A stretch of DNA of 64,000 nt from Diadophis punctatus similis (GCA_023053685.1 JALIGW010000003.1:42912496-42976495), one strand, 5' to 3'; counted from the first letter of the stretch, positions 11,340 to 23,139 are shown. Program-made: numbers and translations. Notes: generated by a model not told the origin, from the letters alone.

Positions 11340-12824
11340 TGCCTGGATTAATGATTGCACCTCCGGACAGCCAAATTGAGCCAAAGCCACTGACGAGGGC
11401 GTGGCCGGACCCGCACTCCTTGAAGGTCCCAGGTCCTCCCAGATGTCCCCCTCCCCGAGCCTCAGGTCGGGGTTATCCAGGGAGAATGCACCAGAGGACT
11501 GACGAGATCGGGCCTGGGAACCCCAACCTCTTTGGGGGGGGCGAGGTTCCGGTTGTGGCCTTGGCACAGGGGGTGGATCTGCTGCAGGCTGGTCAGACGC
11601 TTTCGTGCGCTGACGCTCCTCCGATGTTTTGGAGGAAGAGGAGGAGGACCCTTTGGATCATTCCGCAGATGGCCGCTTAAGTGGCGAACGGTCCCTGCGA
11701 TCCGAGGGGGGGTCGTGGACTTCCGAGCCCGCCCCTCACTGTCCTGGGTGCTCCTGGACTTGGAGCGGCTCTTGCTTGATTTTGCCGCTTCTGCCATAGC
11801 CGCTTTTACGGGCAAGGGCAGTGCCGCTTTTACGGGCAAACAGTAGGCGCGGTTCCGGGATGATCGGTGTGGCTGCCAAACAGCTGAGATCGTCAACGGC
11901 CGAGTGCGCCTGCGCCGAATCTAGGAAGCCGAGGGCGTGTGGTCCGGCGCCGGGATCAGCGAGCGACTCCCCTGGGCGTCCGCCGGTGTTGGTCGCTGCG
12001 ATCTCTTGCCCGCGGAAGGGAGCACTCTCGGACAAGGGCGAGCAAGGCCCGTAAGCCGGCGAACGATCTGGAAGGCGGGAAGTTGCCCGGTGGCCAGTGC
12101 ACGTCACCGTGACTCCAACGGCTCCTGTGCACCTGCGCCGAGATTTGGGGCAATCAGCGTGCTCTGCAGAGCCGCCGAGGGCGTTCCTCCGATCTCAGCG
12201 ATGAGGTAAGCAGCAGGGAGGAGGGAGGGCGGGCGCGCATGCGCAGTTCAGTCAAGGGCGGGCGTCGGCCGAGTGAAGATCTCGTCATCCCTGATGACAG
12301 TTAGGCCCAAGATGGCCGTTGGTGCCCTAACCCTCGCCGCTCGGCGCTCACAGATAGGTATCCCTGTCGGCCTGGCTGCTGTCGATCAAGAAGACGCTGA
12401 GCCGACAAAAAGAGAAAGTGCCATGGACCGCTCAAGTGCTAGGCTTCTGCGGTGAAATCAATTCGGTAGATGACAGCCAGCTAGAAGCACTTTCTCAGGC
12501 GGTAGTGGCACAGGCCACCCTGGTCGAAAGTCACGCAAGCGCTAGGCTTCTGTGACTACTTGCCGCATCTGAGGGACCAGGCTGCAAGGGGATCGCCACT
12601 GGCCAGCCACCCAAGGTGGTAAGTAGGCCGCTGGCGGGGCTGAAGCCCACCTGACAGCTGCACACCCCCCAACACAAATTCCAATGGAAGCAGACTGGGG
12701 GGGAAGACACACTCACATAGATAGAAGATGATGTTGAAGCAGAAGAAGAAGATGAATTAGAGTACTATAAGACCTGCAAAGTTGGGGAGACACAATCCTT
12801 TTAGCCTAGGACTGAGTCGAAAGA
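11340..12824 (-). other. DIRS 5' region with broken gag N-terminus and leader
   Basis: GC-rich sequence between the gag frame and the right terminal repeat. Ser/Arg-rich fragments in two - frames (11896-11462 and 11567-11139) look like gag N-terminal pieces. The rest (about 12110-12824) is probably untranslated leader. Plus-strand frames here are shadows. Confidence 0.55.
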
Positions 12825-12934
12825 GAGGGTGCACATGAGGGGCACAGTTTTTATAGAGTCAGACTCAGTCCTGATTGGCTGATGGATTGTATCATCCCAA
12901 TCTTGGAGGCTAGCTCCACCCACTATGGAGAAGA
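12825..12934 (-). repeat. DIRS terminal repeat, right copy
   Basis: Inverted counterpart of 6885-6990, ending in TAGCTCCACCCACTATGGAG. On the - strand this is the 5' end of the element. TTTTTATAGAGTC lies inside it; read on the - strand this gives a TATAAA-like motif. Confidence 0.88.
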
Positions 12935-13032
12935 CAACTGTTTCATTTGAAAAAGTATACACTGATGGATTTGGCTAATAGTAAATCAGGTAGTCCAGAA
13001 ATGTATACCTTAGTTTTTGAATGACTCAGAAG

Positions 13033-13322
13033 CAGAGGTTGGTTGCTCCCAGTTCGGACTGGTTCTATAGAACTGGTAGCGGGAATTTCCCCCTCTCGAC
13101 GAACAGAGAGCAATCACCAGTTGGCCATGCCCCTGAATTGGCTCTAATGGTGGCGCCATAGGCACCACCATCTTTTTGGCTTCTGTGCACGTGCAGAAGC
13201 TTGGTTTTCAGCACTGTGCATCCGCATTTCTGTGGCGCGGCCGCATGGTGCACAATGTGCATGTGCCCACACAGCGCAGGAGGAAGTGAACTGGCGGCAA
13301 GGTAAGTTAGAACCCACCCCTG
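13033..13322. mobile_element. hAT-type MITE (ACCGGTT-rich family), perfect 8-bp duplication
   Basis: Begins CAGAGGTTGGTTGCTCCCAG and ends GTTAGAACCCACCCCTG. CTCAGAAG is duplicated at 13025-13032 and 13323-13330. The interior carries GGACTGGTTCTATAGAACTG, which recurs in other copies in this window (29118, 35584, 46874). Confidence 0.88.
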
Positions 13323-13330
13323 CTCAGAAG

Positions 13331-14093
13331 AAAGTTCTTCCCAGCCTTAATGCCTAACTTTTTTGAACTAGCGTTCCTTAGATCTGGACCTTCGACCTAT
13401 GTTTTGTCCTCAGGTTACTAATCTTCCATGACTTAAATTGGGATATGTGACTCAATATGATTTTTTTCTGCTTAAGTAACTTCCTTAATAGGGTAGTATT
13501 CCTGTCTGAAGGAATTTATTTGGGGTTTAAAAAGTACATAGATGATTTTGCAATATTTCTAACTTCCTTCCCAATTTATAGCTATTGCTATAAATAGTCA
13601 GAGAAACATTTTTTTAAATGCAAATCACTTTTCTTTCATTCTTTGAATTAATTTCTCTAATGCTAGATGCTTCATACAAATTTTCCTGATGTAAGCCCTT
13701 TTTCAAATGTGCAACTGTCACTGTTTGCGCACAATTTCTACCAGCATACTTTCCTTTCAGATAGATTTTGGGAAAGAGAAGGATAAAGTCCTTGTGGGGG
13801 CAAATTATTTAGTAGAAACTCTGGTATTCTTTTACACCTGTATAACAAATAAGCAAATTCATAAATGCAAGAGAGAGAAATACCAGAGTAAAGGAGCTGG
13901 ATAAATATTTCTGGGTTTAATCAACATGCAGATAAGAATTTTGTAAAGCATAGATTACAGATATTAGCCATGATGGTGGCATGGACCTACATACAGTATG
14001 CATTGCATACACTAATATTCACCTGCTACTGAATCATTATGGAGAGGAAATATGTTATTTCTGTTCCCTTCCCAGTGATTCCGTATCAAGATT
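13331..14093. other. Intronic DNA without a recognised feature
   Basis: AT-rich sequence. No exon or named repeat recognised. Confidence 0.4.
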
Positions 14094-14098
14094 ATGCT

Positions 14099-14314
14099 TG
14101 TTATGTATTGAGGTTTGAATCTGAGTTAACTGTTTACACCAAGGTCCACTTTGCAGAGCGGGAAAATAAAGATCACTGATTGGTTAACCCAGCCGGCAGC
14201 CCTCTATTTAAAGAGAGCCTTGCCGGGCTGTTTCTTTGCTGGTTACTACTCACTAAATAAAGAGCTGTTAAGTCACTTCACTGTCTCCAGCCTCTTCAGT
14301 CCAAGAACCCAACA
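14099..14314. mobile_element. Solo LTR, 216 bp, with 5-bp target duplication
   Basis: The segment begins TGTTATGTATTGAGG and ends GAACCCAACA, so it has TG...CA termini. ATGCT is duplicated at 14094-14098 and 14315-14319. Inside are a TATA-like CTCTATTTAAAGAG (about 14201) and AATAAA (about 14258), in the promoter-then-poly(A) order of a + strand LTR. No internal retroelement sequence adjoins it, so it is a solo LTR left by recombination. The family (Gypsy- or ERV-like) is not identified. Confidence 0.72.
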
Positions 14315-14585
14315 ATGCTATTATTATCAATGGAAGCCATTTGGAAGTAGACATGTCTTCTTTACTTCCTATGGTCCTGCTCTAGAATTTGCCTTCCCAT
14401 TGTCATTAGTAATAGAGGAAGCAGTAATCTGTCCCTGACACAAAACAACATGCTGATTAGAAGAATAGAGAGATAAAAAAAAAATGAACCTGTAGGCAAT
14501 GAAACTTCACTGCAGGACACACAAGGCTCCCAAATATAAAATTATCTCATTTTCTTCAGCAACGTATTGTTGCATTTGGCTGTTT

Positions 14586-14755
14586 CCTATACAGGTAGTC
14601 CTTAATTTACTACCACAATTAGGACAGAAATCTCAGTCGCTGAGTGAAGCTGTCATTAAGAAAGATGTCACAGGACTGTTTCACTCAACGGCTGCTATCC
14701 TAGCACCCTTGGCTGTGATTGCTAAGTGATGATGTGGGTTGTTAAGTAGATGGAG
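14586..14755. mobile_element. Degraded DNA-transposon fragment (ACAGGTAGTCCTT family)
   Basis: ACAGGTAGTCCTTAATTTAC followed by motifs such as GCTGAGTGAAGC and GCTAAGTGATG resembles the longer copy at 52113-52516. The right terminal repeat is not clear. Confidence 0.5.
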
Positions 14756-14956
14756 TCTCAGATAAGGGTCACCCACGGTGCCTCACGGGTGGATGGGAGA
14801 GTCCTGAGAGGCCCATGTGTGAGTTGTGGGAGTGTTGAAATGTGGTACGAAGCCACAGAGGCCTATGGAATCTTCACTGTCTACCTGGCACACCAACTCA
14901 AGCAAAACTGCCCAGGAAGCCCTACTGCTCATGCGGTTTTGCCAGTGTAAGCAAAG

Positions 14957-15441
14957 TACCATATTTTTTGGAGTATAAGACACACCTTCCCCCCCTAAAA
15001 GAGGCTGAAAATTTGGGTGCATCTTATACTCCGAATGTAGCTTTTTCGAAGTTTTTTTCTCCAGCCCTAATGAGGTGCTAACGATCTTCCCCGGCTCTTC
15101 TGGCTTGCAGGCTTGTTTTCATTGCTACTCCCTCCGAAAAAAGTTTTTTCAGTCCTAACAAGGTGCTAACGATCTTCCTGCCTTGCAGGATTTTTTCATT
15201 CTTACTCCCTCCAAAGAAGTTTTTCCCCAGCCCTAAGTCTTTGCAGGCTTGTTTTCATTGCTACTCCTGCCGAAGATTTTTTTCAGCCCTAACCAGGGGA
15301 TAACATAATGTGCTGAAGCTGACCAGACTAAGGACGCTAGCCAGACGAATACCTGGTAGGTAGATTTCCCCCCTATTTTCCTCCCCCAAAACTAAGGTGC
15401 GTCTTATACTCCGGTGCGTCTTATACTCCAAAAAATACGGT
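14957..15441. mobile_element. MITE with CCGTATTTTTTGGAGTATAAG termini
   Basis: The left end TACCATATTTTTTGGAGTAT is the near-inverse of the right end ATACTCCAAAAAATACGGTA. Next to each end lies a motif of the form TAAGACGCACC. The interior repeats a 70-90-bp unit containing CCTAACAAGGTGCTAACGA and TTTTCATTGCTACTCC about three to four times. No transposase. Confidence 0.8.
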
Positions 15442-17095
15442 ATATTTATCTCCAAGTTTTGATTTCATATATTGGAATGGGCAAATGAGTAGGAGGCCGA
15501 GGTCTCTAGTAAGCTTGCTTATACCCAGAAATTGCTTTCAATGTTTTATATATTGATTTATATGTTAATATCTTAGTCAAGGTATTTTCTCCGAGGCGGG
15601 TTACCTGTAAAATTAAAATAAATGGGGGATTTGTACAAATTAGAGTAACAGAGGGCAGTAGTTAAATTTAAAAGCCACCAAAAAGAAAGACAAATAATTA
15701 ATTCATCCCAGGTGGAGCTATCTCAAGGGTTCCTTCCTCCTGCCATGTGTATTATTTCATTTGTGGAACATAGCATTAAAATTCTTTTCACCTTGCTTTG
15801 TATGCTCCGTGCTTTGTAGCTACATCTGTTTCAACTATGGTCAAAACTCTGAGAAGTGTATTTCTGTGTTTATAGATACATTGTATGTGTGGTTTCCCAT
15901 TTAAATTATAGCATCAAAGTGACCATATAAGTAAAATGAATTTTATTTCTCTCTTCCTAAATATATATTTATTTTATATGTTTAGATCATTTGTTGGGAA
16001 AAGAAAAACCATATATTTAAAGTAAAAAGAATAACATGAGCATCTGCAATTATACTCATAGTTCCAGATGCCTAACCTGCAGAAAGGATACTGTGGAAAG
16101 CAACATCAGCCCTAGTAGGCTACATCCTACCTTGGCTGGTGTTGAGTCTAAAGTTCTCTGCTTCTGCTGATACCTTCTGTTGCTTTCTGGTTAATTATTT
16201 TGGAGAAACCGATCCTGGATTTTTGTTCCATGATTTAGCTCCAACTCTGTCCAGAGGTTTTAATACAGATAACCTTTACTGTAATCTGGCACATAAAGGA
16301 TAAAGGATATTAATATTATTGCTAAATAAACGTATATGGGCAAAGTTTGTCATACAAGGTGGCTAGCAGAAATGCTGGGTGGATCCTTTACAGTTGTTTT
16401 CATATAACCAGCCAATATCACTCCTGTATTCTGATAAATAGATGATATATTTGCAATAGAACATGGGACTTTGCAGGTGGAAAGGCAAATATGTACAATT
16501 GTCTGAAAGCTATAACTTTAAGAATTTACAAGCAGTAAGCAGTTAAAATCAGTAAACAAAGGGAGATATAGAGTTATCTCTTCTCACATGCAGGAGGAAC
16601 TGGCCTGAGCCTTCATACCATTATTGGCTCATGTGGTGTGTTCATAACTGAGATTAGTCTGACAATGGCGAATGAAGCCTTGTGTGGAGCACATAGCGAC
16701 GCCAAGGACAGATTGTGGTGTGTAGATATTTTCCCAGTTAAAGAAACCACATTCTACATAGTATGGCTTGGTGAGGCTGCTTTGTCTTGGTCAGAATGAT
16801 TATGATCTCAGGTAGGCCTGCAAAGGACCTAAATACATACATATATGCAAAAAAACCCACATCAACTGATGTACTGCTTTCTCTTATCAGTTCTGAGTCA
16901 TTAGGAAACCTACCCAAAATATTTTAAAGTACATCCTTGTAGAAGATGACTGGGGAAGGGATTTGGATTTGATCAATTTGCTACTTGTTTTCTGTAATTT
17001 TTTGTGATTTCCTAAAGTTGCTTAAAAGTAGGGAGACCATGGTTCAGAAGTCCATGGATGGAGTCAATGGCTATCAATTTTACTCTTAGCAAGTG
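15442..17095. other. Intronic DNA without a recognised feature
   Basis: AT-rich sequence with no exon, RNA gene or repeat family that I can name. Confidence 0.4.
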
Positions 17096-17099
17096 TTTG

Positions 17100-18782
17100 G
17101 ATTTGATTAGGCCAACTAGGTTGGTTCCAGGAGTTAATCAACACCTCTTTAAATGAGGGGTTCTTCCCCCAGCCTCTAAAGGTTGTTGTGGTGAGGCCCC
17201 TCCTTAAGAAGCCATCCCTGGACCCAACTGACCTTAAAAACTATCGACCAGTCTCCAACCTCCCCTTTATGGGGAAGGTGGTGGAGAAAGTGGTGGCGCT
17301 GCAACTCCAACGGCTCTTGGATGAAACGGAGTATCTTGACCCTTTTCAGTTGGGTTTCAGGCCCGGTCACAGCACAGAAACTACCTTAGTCACGCTGATG
17401 GATGATCTCCGGCGAGCCCGAGATGGAGGTTGTTCCTCCATCTTGGTGCTACTTGACCTCTCAGTGGCTTTCGATACCATTGACCATGGTATCCTTCTGC
17501 GACGGCTCGGGGAGATGGGAGTGGGAGGCACCATTCTGCGATGGTTCTCCTCCTATCTCTCTGACCGGTGCAGTCGGTGTTGGCTGGGGGACAAAGGTCG
17601 ACCCCGAGACCCCTCGTATGTGGGGTTCCTCAGGGGTCGATTATTTCCCCTATGCTCTTCAATATCTACATGAAACCATTGGGTGAGATCATCCGTAGGC
17701 ATGGGGTGAGGTTCCAACAGTACGCTGATGATACTCAGTTGTACATGTCCACTCCATGCCAATTCAGTGAGGCAGTTGATGTGATGTGCCGGTGTCTGGA
17801 TGCTGTAAGGGTCTGGATGGGGGTTAACAGGCTCAAACTCAACCCGGAAAAGACTGAGTGGCTTTGGATGTTGCCTCCCAAGGACTTTGACATCTGTCCC
17901 TCCTTGGTTCTGGGGGGGGGAATTTGATTCTCTCAGAACGGGCTCACAACTTGGGGGTCCTTCTGGATCCACAGCTAAAATTGGACCAACATCTAACAGC
18001 TGTGGCCAGAGGGACCTTTGCACCAGTTCATCTTGTGCACCAGTTGCGTCCTTTCTTGGACCGGGAGACACTACTGACAGTCACTCACGCCCTTGTTACC
18101 TCACGTCTTGACTATTGCAATGCACTCTACATGGGGCTATCCTTGAAGAACGTTCGGAGACTGCAGCTAGTGCAGAATGTGGGGCGCGTGTGGTGATGGG
18201 TGTCCCTAGATACACCCATGTGACACCCATCCTTCGCGAACTGCATTGGCTGTCCATAGGTCTCCAAGCGCAATTCAAGGTGTTGGTGATTACCTTTAAA
18301 GCCCTATATGGCTTAGGACCAGTTTACCTCCAAGACCGCCTTCTCCAACATACCTCCCTAAGACCGATTAGAGCCCACAGAGTTGGTCTGCTGGTGGTCC
18401 CGTCAGCCAAACAATGTCGGCTGGCAGGCCCACGAACGAGGGTCTTCTCTGTGGCAGCACCGGCTCTCTGGAATACACTACCCCCCCGAGATCCGCATTA
18501 TTCCCACCCTGCCAGCCTTCAGAAAAGCAGTAAAAACGTGGCTTTGTCAACAGGCCTGGGGCCAATGATTTTAATATAATATCAATTATTCTTGGCCCCA
18601 TGAATGATTTATTGTATGGGTTTTTAAATTGTGGTTTTAATGTTTTTAAATGTTTTATATCTATTGTTCTTAATGTTTTTTTTATATTTGTTGTTGCATG
18701 TAAATTTTTATTGTTGTGAACCACCCAGAGTCTCTGTGGAGTGGGCGGCATACAAATGCAACTAATAAATAAATAAAACAAA
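17100..18782 (+). pseudogene. L2/CR1-like LINE, 5'-truncated, frame-broken reverse transcriptase
   Basis: Reverse-transcriptase pieces run in order but in shifting frames. 17188-17673 holds VRPLLKKPSLDPTDLKNYRP, VSNLPFMGKVVEKVVA, GFRPGHSTETTLVTLMDDL and LDLSVAFDTIDH (first Asp). 17568-17927 holds CGVPQGSIISPMLFNIYM, FQQYADDTQLYM (YADD box) and LKLNPEKTEWL. 17924-18196 holds LGVLLDPQLKLD, ALVTSRLDYCNALY and LQLVQN. 18115-18579 carries the C-terminal tail (ILRELHWLSIG to the final Trp-Leu). The 3' end has CACCCAGAGTC, GGGCGGCATACAAATG and an AATAAATAAATAAA tail. The endonuclease half is missing. It sits in receptor intron and is not functional. Confidence 0.9.
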
Positions 18783-19845
18783 TAAATAAACTATCAGAGC
18801 TAGGAACTGAACAGAATTTATATATTTACTAAAGTTGTCCTTCTGTTTGAAGCTTTTAAGTGGACAAACTGGTGCATCATAGGGCAACAATTTTTGAACA
18901 AAGGTACCACAAATGGCCCAACTTAAAGAATGCTTCCAAAATCTGGGACCCATTACTTCGATGTAATTAAAATTTCAAGAACCACTTGTATTTGCAGTTA
19001 TGGCTATTGTAGCATTGCTGCAGTTAGCTTCAGTCATGTGATCGTGAATTCTGACTGCATTTCCCAGAAACCCATAGGCAAAGAAAGGTAGGCGGGGCAT
19101 ATTCTCATTATCTTTCCTATCTCCATCTTGTTCCTGTGACTAGTTGGCTGGCAGCAAGGCCCAAAGAGTGAATGGCAATTAGCTGCTTTGGAACCAAGGT
19201 TGAATTTTGAAATCTCTTAATGACAGTGGACAGCAAGGGAACGACATGAGAGCAACTTGGATGCTTGCTGGTAATATAGGGCTGGCTGGGGGCTTCAGCA
19301 GTGAACAAGTGAGCTCACCTGCTCCCTCGAGGGAGAGGACCCTTAGGGACACATTAGGATGGGAGTGGGATGCAGTTTTCCTTGCAGCGCCTAAGTCCCT
19401 TTGTTTCCCTCCCACCAGCAAAGTGGCAGACAGTTCTGCAGATCAACTGAGGAGAAGGAGGAGGCTTCTCTGGGGCTCTGTTGAGGGTCTTGAGGGGAAG
19501 GGAAATGTGCCAGATTCTATTGTATGTGGAGGTCATGGGTTGTCCATTGATTACTAATTCTTTCTTACCCATTGTATAAGTTAGCTGCATTCCTTCTCAT
19601 CGGGGTGCCTGGCAAGACTCAGTTGCATACCTGAAAATTAATTACCAGATGGTGGAACAATAAATGTTCCTGCTATTATAATCAGCAAGGTCACATTCCC
19701 TGTGGTGTCCTAATCTACTGAGAGTTTCAAAAAGAATTATTGTGTTTCTGTTTGAAACATGCCATTGCATAACTTTGTTTTCTTATGTGCACATGGCAAT
19801 GCAAAGCTAATTGCAGATTTTTTTTAAAAGCCAGTAACTATTAGC
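18783..19845. other. Intronic DNA without a recognised feature
   Basis: No repeat family or exon recognised. Frames at 19179-19590 show no domain. Confidence 0.4.
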
Positions 19846-19849
19846 AAAG

Positions 19850-20072
19850 AGCCATGGTGGCTCACTGGGTAGACTGCAGTATTGCAGGCTAACGCACTGC
19901 TTACTGCCAGCAGTTTGATTCTGACCAACTCAAGGTTGACTCAGCCTTCCATCCTTCCGAGGTCAGTAAAATGGGTACCCAGATTGTTGGGGGCAATATG
20001 CTGACTCTTCTTAAAGAGGGTTGTGAAGTACTATGAAGCTGTATATAATTCTAAGTGCTATTGCTATTGCTG
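19850..20072 (+). repeat. tRNA-derived SINE with (TGCTAT)n tail
   Basis: A box-like TGGCTCACTGGGTAG and B box-like CAGTTTGATTCTGACC are 60 bp apart. The shared body follows (CAAGGTTGACTCAGCCTTCC, CCCAGATTGTTGGGGGCAAT), then AGTGCTATTGCTATTGCT. Other copies lie at 27821, 31333 (-), 48073, 51762 (-) and 63551. Confidence 0.85.
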
Positions 20073-20207
20073 TCTCACTGAGAAGCATTATGGTTGTTTA
20101 AGGACCTGCTTGCTGACATACTGATGGTTAGATCCAAAAGCTTTCTGATGTACTTAAAGATCTGAAAGCTTTTTTTATCGTTTGGCCAGCATTGAAGGCC
20201 TTGCCAC

Positions 20208-20492
20208 CAGTGGTGGGATTCAATTTTTTTTACTACCGGTTCTGTGGGCATGGCTTGGTGGGTGTGATGTGGCTTGGTGGGCATGGCTTGGTGGGGATCT
20301 CCATTCCCTCCCTACTCCAGGGGAAGGTTACTGCAAAATCCCCATTTCCTCCCAATCATCTGGGACTTGGGAGGCAGAGAATAGATGGGGGTGGGGCCAG
20401 TCAGATGTGGTATTTACCGGTTCTCCGAACTACTCAAAATTTCCACTACCAGTTCTCAAGAACTGGTCAGAACCTGCTGAATCCTACCTCTG
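20208..20492. mobile_element. hAT-type MITE with 8-bp duplication
   Basis: Begins CAGTGGTGGGATTCAA and ends TTGAATCC-like as CTGAATCCTACCTCTG. Flanks CTTGCCAC (20200-20207) and CTTGCCAG (20493-20500) match at 7 of 8. It shares ACTACCGGTTCTGTGGGC and one copy of a unit that is expanded in the element at 21633. Confidence 0.88.
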
Positions 20493-20500
20493 CTTGCCAG

Positions 20501-21624
20501 GTTGCATCAGAAGTGGAGGGGTTTTTTTGCCCAAGTGTATGATGACAAGTTATTAATAAGGGACTTGCTGTGGCACAGGTGGAATTGGGGCTATTGGTAG
20601 GACATGGGAGTAGCAATATACCTGCCAAAGGAACTGGGATGGCTGGAAGAAGTCACCTTTCTTTTATTGGGTGACTTTCTTGGCAAGCTGATGCTGTGAA
20701 GCAAGACAGAAATTCTACCCTAATCCTTCCAAACTCAAGGGTTTAGGGATTCGGGTTTAGATTAGACAAGAGACTGCAGAGCATGGGTGGCAGATCATTT
20801 CCAAATGAAGCACACAGACTTAAAAAATGAAGGGAATTCTGGTGCTGTGACAATGGATCACAGCATCCAACTTCCATCCAACTTCTTTATAGTCCAGATG
20901 AGGTTCAAATGGTTGGGGATTCCTAGACAGCAGACATTACACTTCTATTGAGTGAGGAGGGGAGCTGCAAACTTTTTTTACAAGATGGTTAAAATAAACC
21001 TCAAAATTAAGAAGGAAGTTATGCAAATCTCCCGAGTTTCCTCCAATACACCCTGGGTTTGTCTCCAATTGGATTATCATGTCTGCAACAGTTAATATTA
21101 AGTTGATGCTATGCGGCAGGTATAATGCTAATATGCAGGAATATGGACATTTCAAGTATGCTGAGAGAGAGAGAGGGAATATATTGAGGGGTGTTTTATT
21201 ATACATGCATCAAACATTCTGCACTGTGTTCAAAACCACATAAACATTTGTGATAGCTGTAAACTGTGAAGGTCTACTAATACTTAAGAAAGCTTCCACT
21301 TCCACTTGAGTCTTTTTTTTTTTAAACACAGAGAGGACAAAGACAGGGAAATTGCTCTCTTATCCTTTATTTGTAACAGGAAAATGTCTTGGCCCTGCCT
21401 GACTTCTTTTCTCTTTCTTTGAGGCAATGCAACAGACAAGTTAAATGTTTGGTGTTTGAATGTTTATTCCTCTTATTGGATCCATATGTGATTCACAAAA
21501 TAATTTCTATATCATCCAACACTAATTTCCTCGAGTTTTTTTCCACATTGCAGAAGTTTGTTTGTTTTAAACTTTTTCTGTGGTTTATGACTATTATTTA
21601 TTACTATTCTGTAATAAAATGTAC
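20501..21624. other. Intronic DNA without a recognised feature
   Basis: AT-rich. No exon or named repeat recognised. Confidence 0.4.
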
Positions 21625-21632
21625 ATAGAAAG

Positions 21633-22086
21633 CAGGGGTGAAATCCAGCAGGTTCTGACAGGTTCTGGAGAACCGGCAGCGGAAATTTTGAGTAGTTCGG
21701 AGAACTGGTAGCAGAAATTTTGAGTAGTTCGGAGAACCGGCAAATACCACCTCTGCTTGGCCCCAGAGTGGGATGGGAATGGAGATTTTGCAATATCCTT
21801 CCCTTGGAGTGGGGTGGGAATAGGGATTTTTGCAATATCCTTCCCCCAGGAGTGGGGAGGGAATAGGGATTTTGCAGTATCCTTTTCCTGGAGTGGGGTG
21901 GGAATGAAGATTTTGCAGTATCCTTCCCCTGGAGTCGGGTGGAAATGGAGATTTTGCAGTATCCTTTCCCTGGAGTGGGCAGGGAATGGAGATTTTGCAG
22001 TATCCTTCCCCTGCCTCACCCACCAAGCCACGACCACCAAGCCACACCCACAGAACCGGTAGTAAAAAAATTGGATTTCACCACAG
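21633..22086. mobile_element. hAT-type MITE with internal minisatellite and perfect 8-bp duplication
   Basis: Begins CAGGGGTGAAATCCAGCAGG and ends TTGGATTTCACCACAG. ATAGAAAG is duplicated at 21625-21632 and 22087-22094. Between about 21765 and 22015 a unit of about 42 bp (core GGAGTGGGGTGGGAATG, then GATTTTGCAGTATCC) is repeated six times. Long frames on both strands through this block are products of the repeat. Confidence 0.92.
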
Positions 22087-22094
22087 ATAGAAAG

Positions 22095-23026
22095 GTCAGT
22101 GTTTTGTCATTTGATCTGGTATGTCTGATTATAAACTGAAAAGGAAATATCTGTCCCTGGGACATGGAGGATTCACAATGTATTAGACTTTAAAAGGCAT
22201 CGTGTGCAGCTTGAAATGATCAGAAAGTAAAGAGGATGCCAAGCATAGGTGCCTCTGAATAGATAAAATGTTCTGAAAGTGTAAGCTGCCATATTTGTAA
22301 CATAGCCACACTTTGTAGTTTGTAGGGTCATGTGGAAGAGGATATGATGATAAAAAAAAACAAGTTTCTTAAAAATATAATATTGCTATCTTCAAGGAAC
22401 TAACTTCCAAACTATGTCTTATTGAAGTTCATGGCCTACTTTCGGTAAGTCTGTAGCTTGCTTCTTGGAAACCCAGCTGCCAGGAGTTCATCCCTCATTC
22501 TCCCCCCCCCCCCTTATCTCAGGATGAACTCTGATTAATTTGGGAGCATTAAAAGTGAACTGAGAAACTTAATCCTATCCTATTGCTTGGATCTAATTCT
22601 GTTCCTATCTTGATATCACTTAGCTGCCTCTGGCCCTATGTTAGCATTCTTGTGAATATAAAAAAAAACCTAGACAGAAAATCAGTATAAGAATGCCCAT
22701 TAACTCTTTCTGTCACTCTTCTTCTTTCTGGCTTTATCTATCCACATGTTTCATGTATAACAGATTCTACAAGGAAATCTCCTTGGCTAGAAAAAAGTCC
22801 TCACTCCTGAATTCATCTTTAACATGTAGCAGGTTAGAAGAAGAGTAATGTATAGTTGGTGATGCTAAGACTCATCTTACTTTTTTTAAAAAAATATGGA
22901 TAGTCAATCCTAACAGGGTTTCTGAAATATGAAGTTCTGATTATGAAAGGATGTTTTCCTATGAATTGCCCATAACTTGTACTTTCTTTTCAGTCCCTGA
23001 CATTTTCAGAGTAATATTCATTCTTA
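22095..23026. other. Intronic DNA without a recognised feature
   Basis: AT-rich with a short C run near 22502. No exon or repeat family recognised. Confidence 0.4.
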
Positions 23027-23034
23027 ATCTAGAT

Positions 23035-23139
23035 CAGTATTTCTCAAACTTGGCAACTTTAAGATGTGTGGACTTCAACTCCCAGAATTTGCCAACCAGT
23101 TTGCTGGCACCTTCAAATTGCCAAGTTTGAAAAATATTG
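23035..23139. mobile_element. Short palindromic hAT-like MITE
   Basis: Begins CAGTATTTCTCAAACTTGGC and ends GCCAAGTTTGAAAAATATTG, inverted repeats that cover most of its 105 bp. Flanks ATCTAGAT (23027-23034) and ATCTACAT (23140-23147) match at 7 of 8. The core GTGGACTTCAACTCCCAGAA is shared with 24650-24784 and 53560-53600. Confidence 0.82.

Larger units (their letters stand above)
6851..12934 (-). mobile_element. DIRS-type tyrosine-recombinase retrotransposon
   Basis: A 6.1-kb GC-rich island in AT-rich DNA. Reading on the - strand it holds a gag-like frame (11335-10139), reverse transcriptase (9956-9141), RNase H (9189-8710), a pol tail (around 8544-8233) and a tyrosine recombinase (8141-7218). 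That order, with a recombinase in place of a DDE integrase, is the DIRS arrangement. Sequence at about 6885-6990 recurs inverted at about 12825-12930, giving inverted terminal repeats of about 105 bp. An internal region at 7085-7195 is complementary to both outer ends. The left edge is set at AACGGGGCG and the right edge at CTATGGAGAA because the internal region joins these two. No direct target duplication is seen, as expected for the class. Several frame breaks suggest that this copy is now defective. Confidence 0.9.

Noticed and set aside
7753..12209. Several plus-strand frames of 60-217 codons in the GC-rich region
   Set aside because: Antisense shadows of the DIRS gag and pol frames. High GC lowers stop frequency, and no domain is visible on this strand.
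21594..22062. Long frames on both strands with repeated GKDTAKSPFP-like or GVGMGIFAIS-like units as a repeat protein
   Set aside because: They are translations of a six-unit minisatellite inside a hAT copy. The unit length is near a multiple of three, which keeps frames open by chance.
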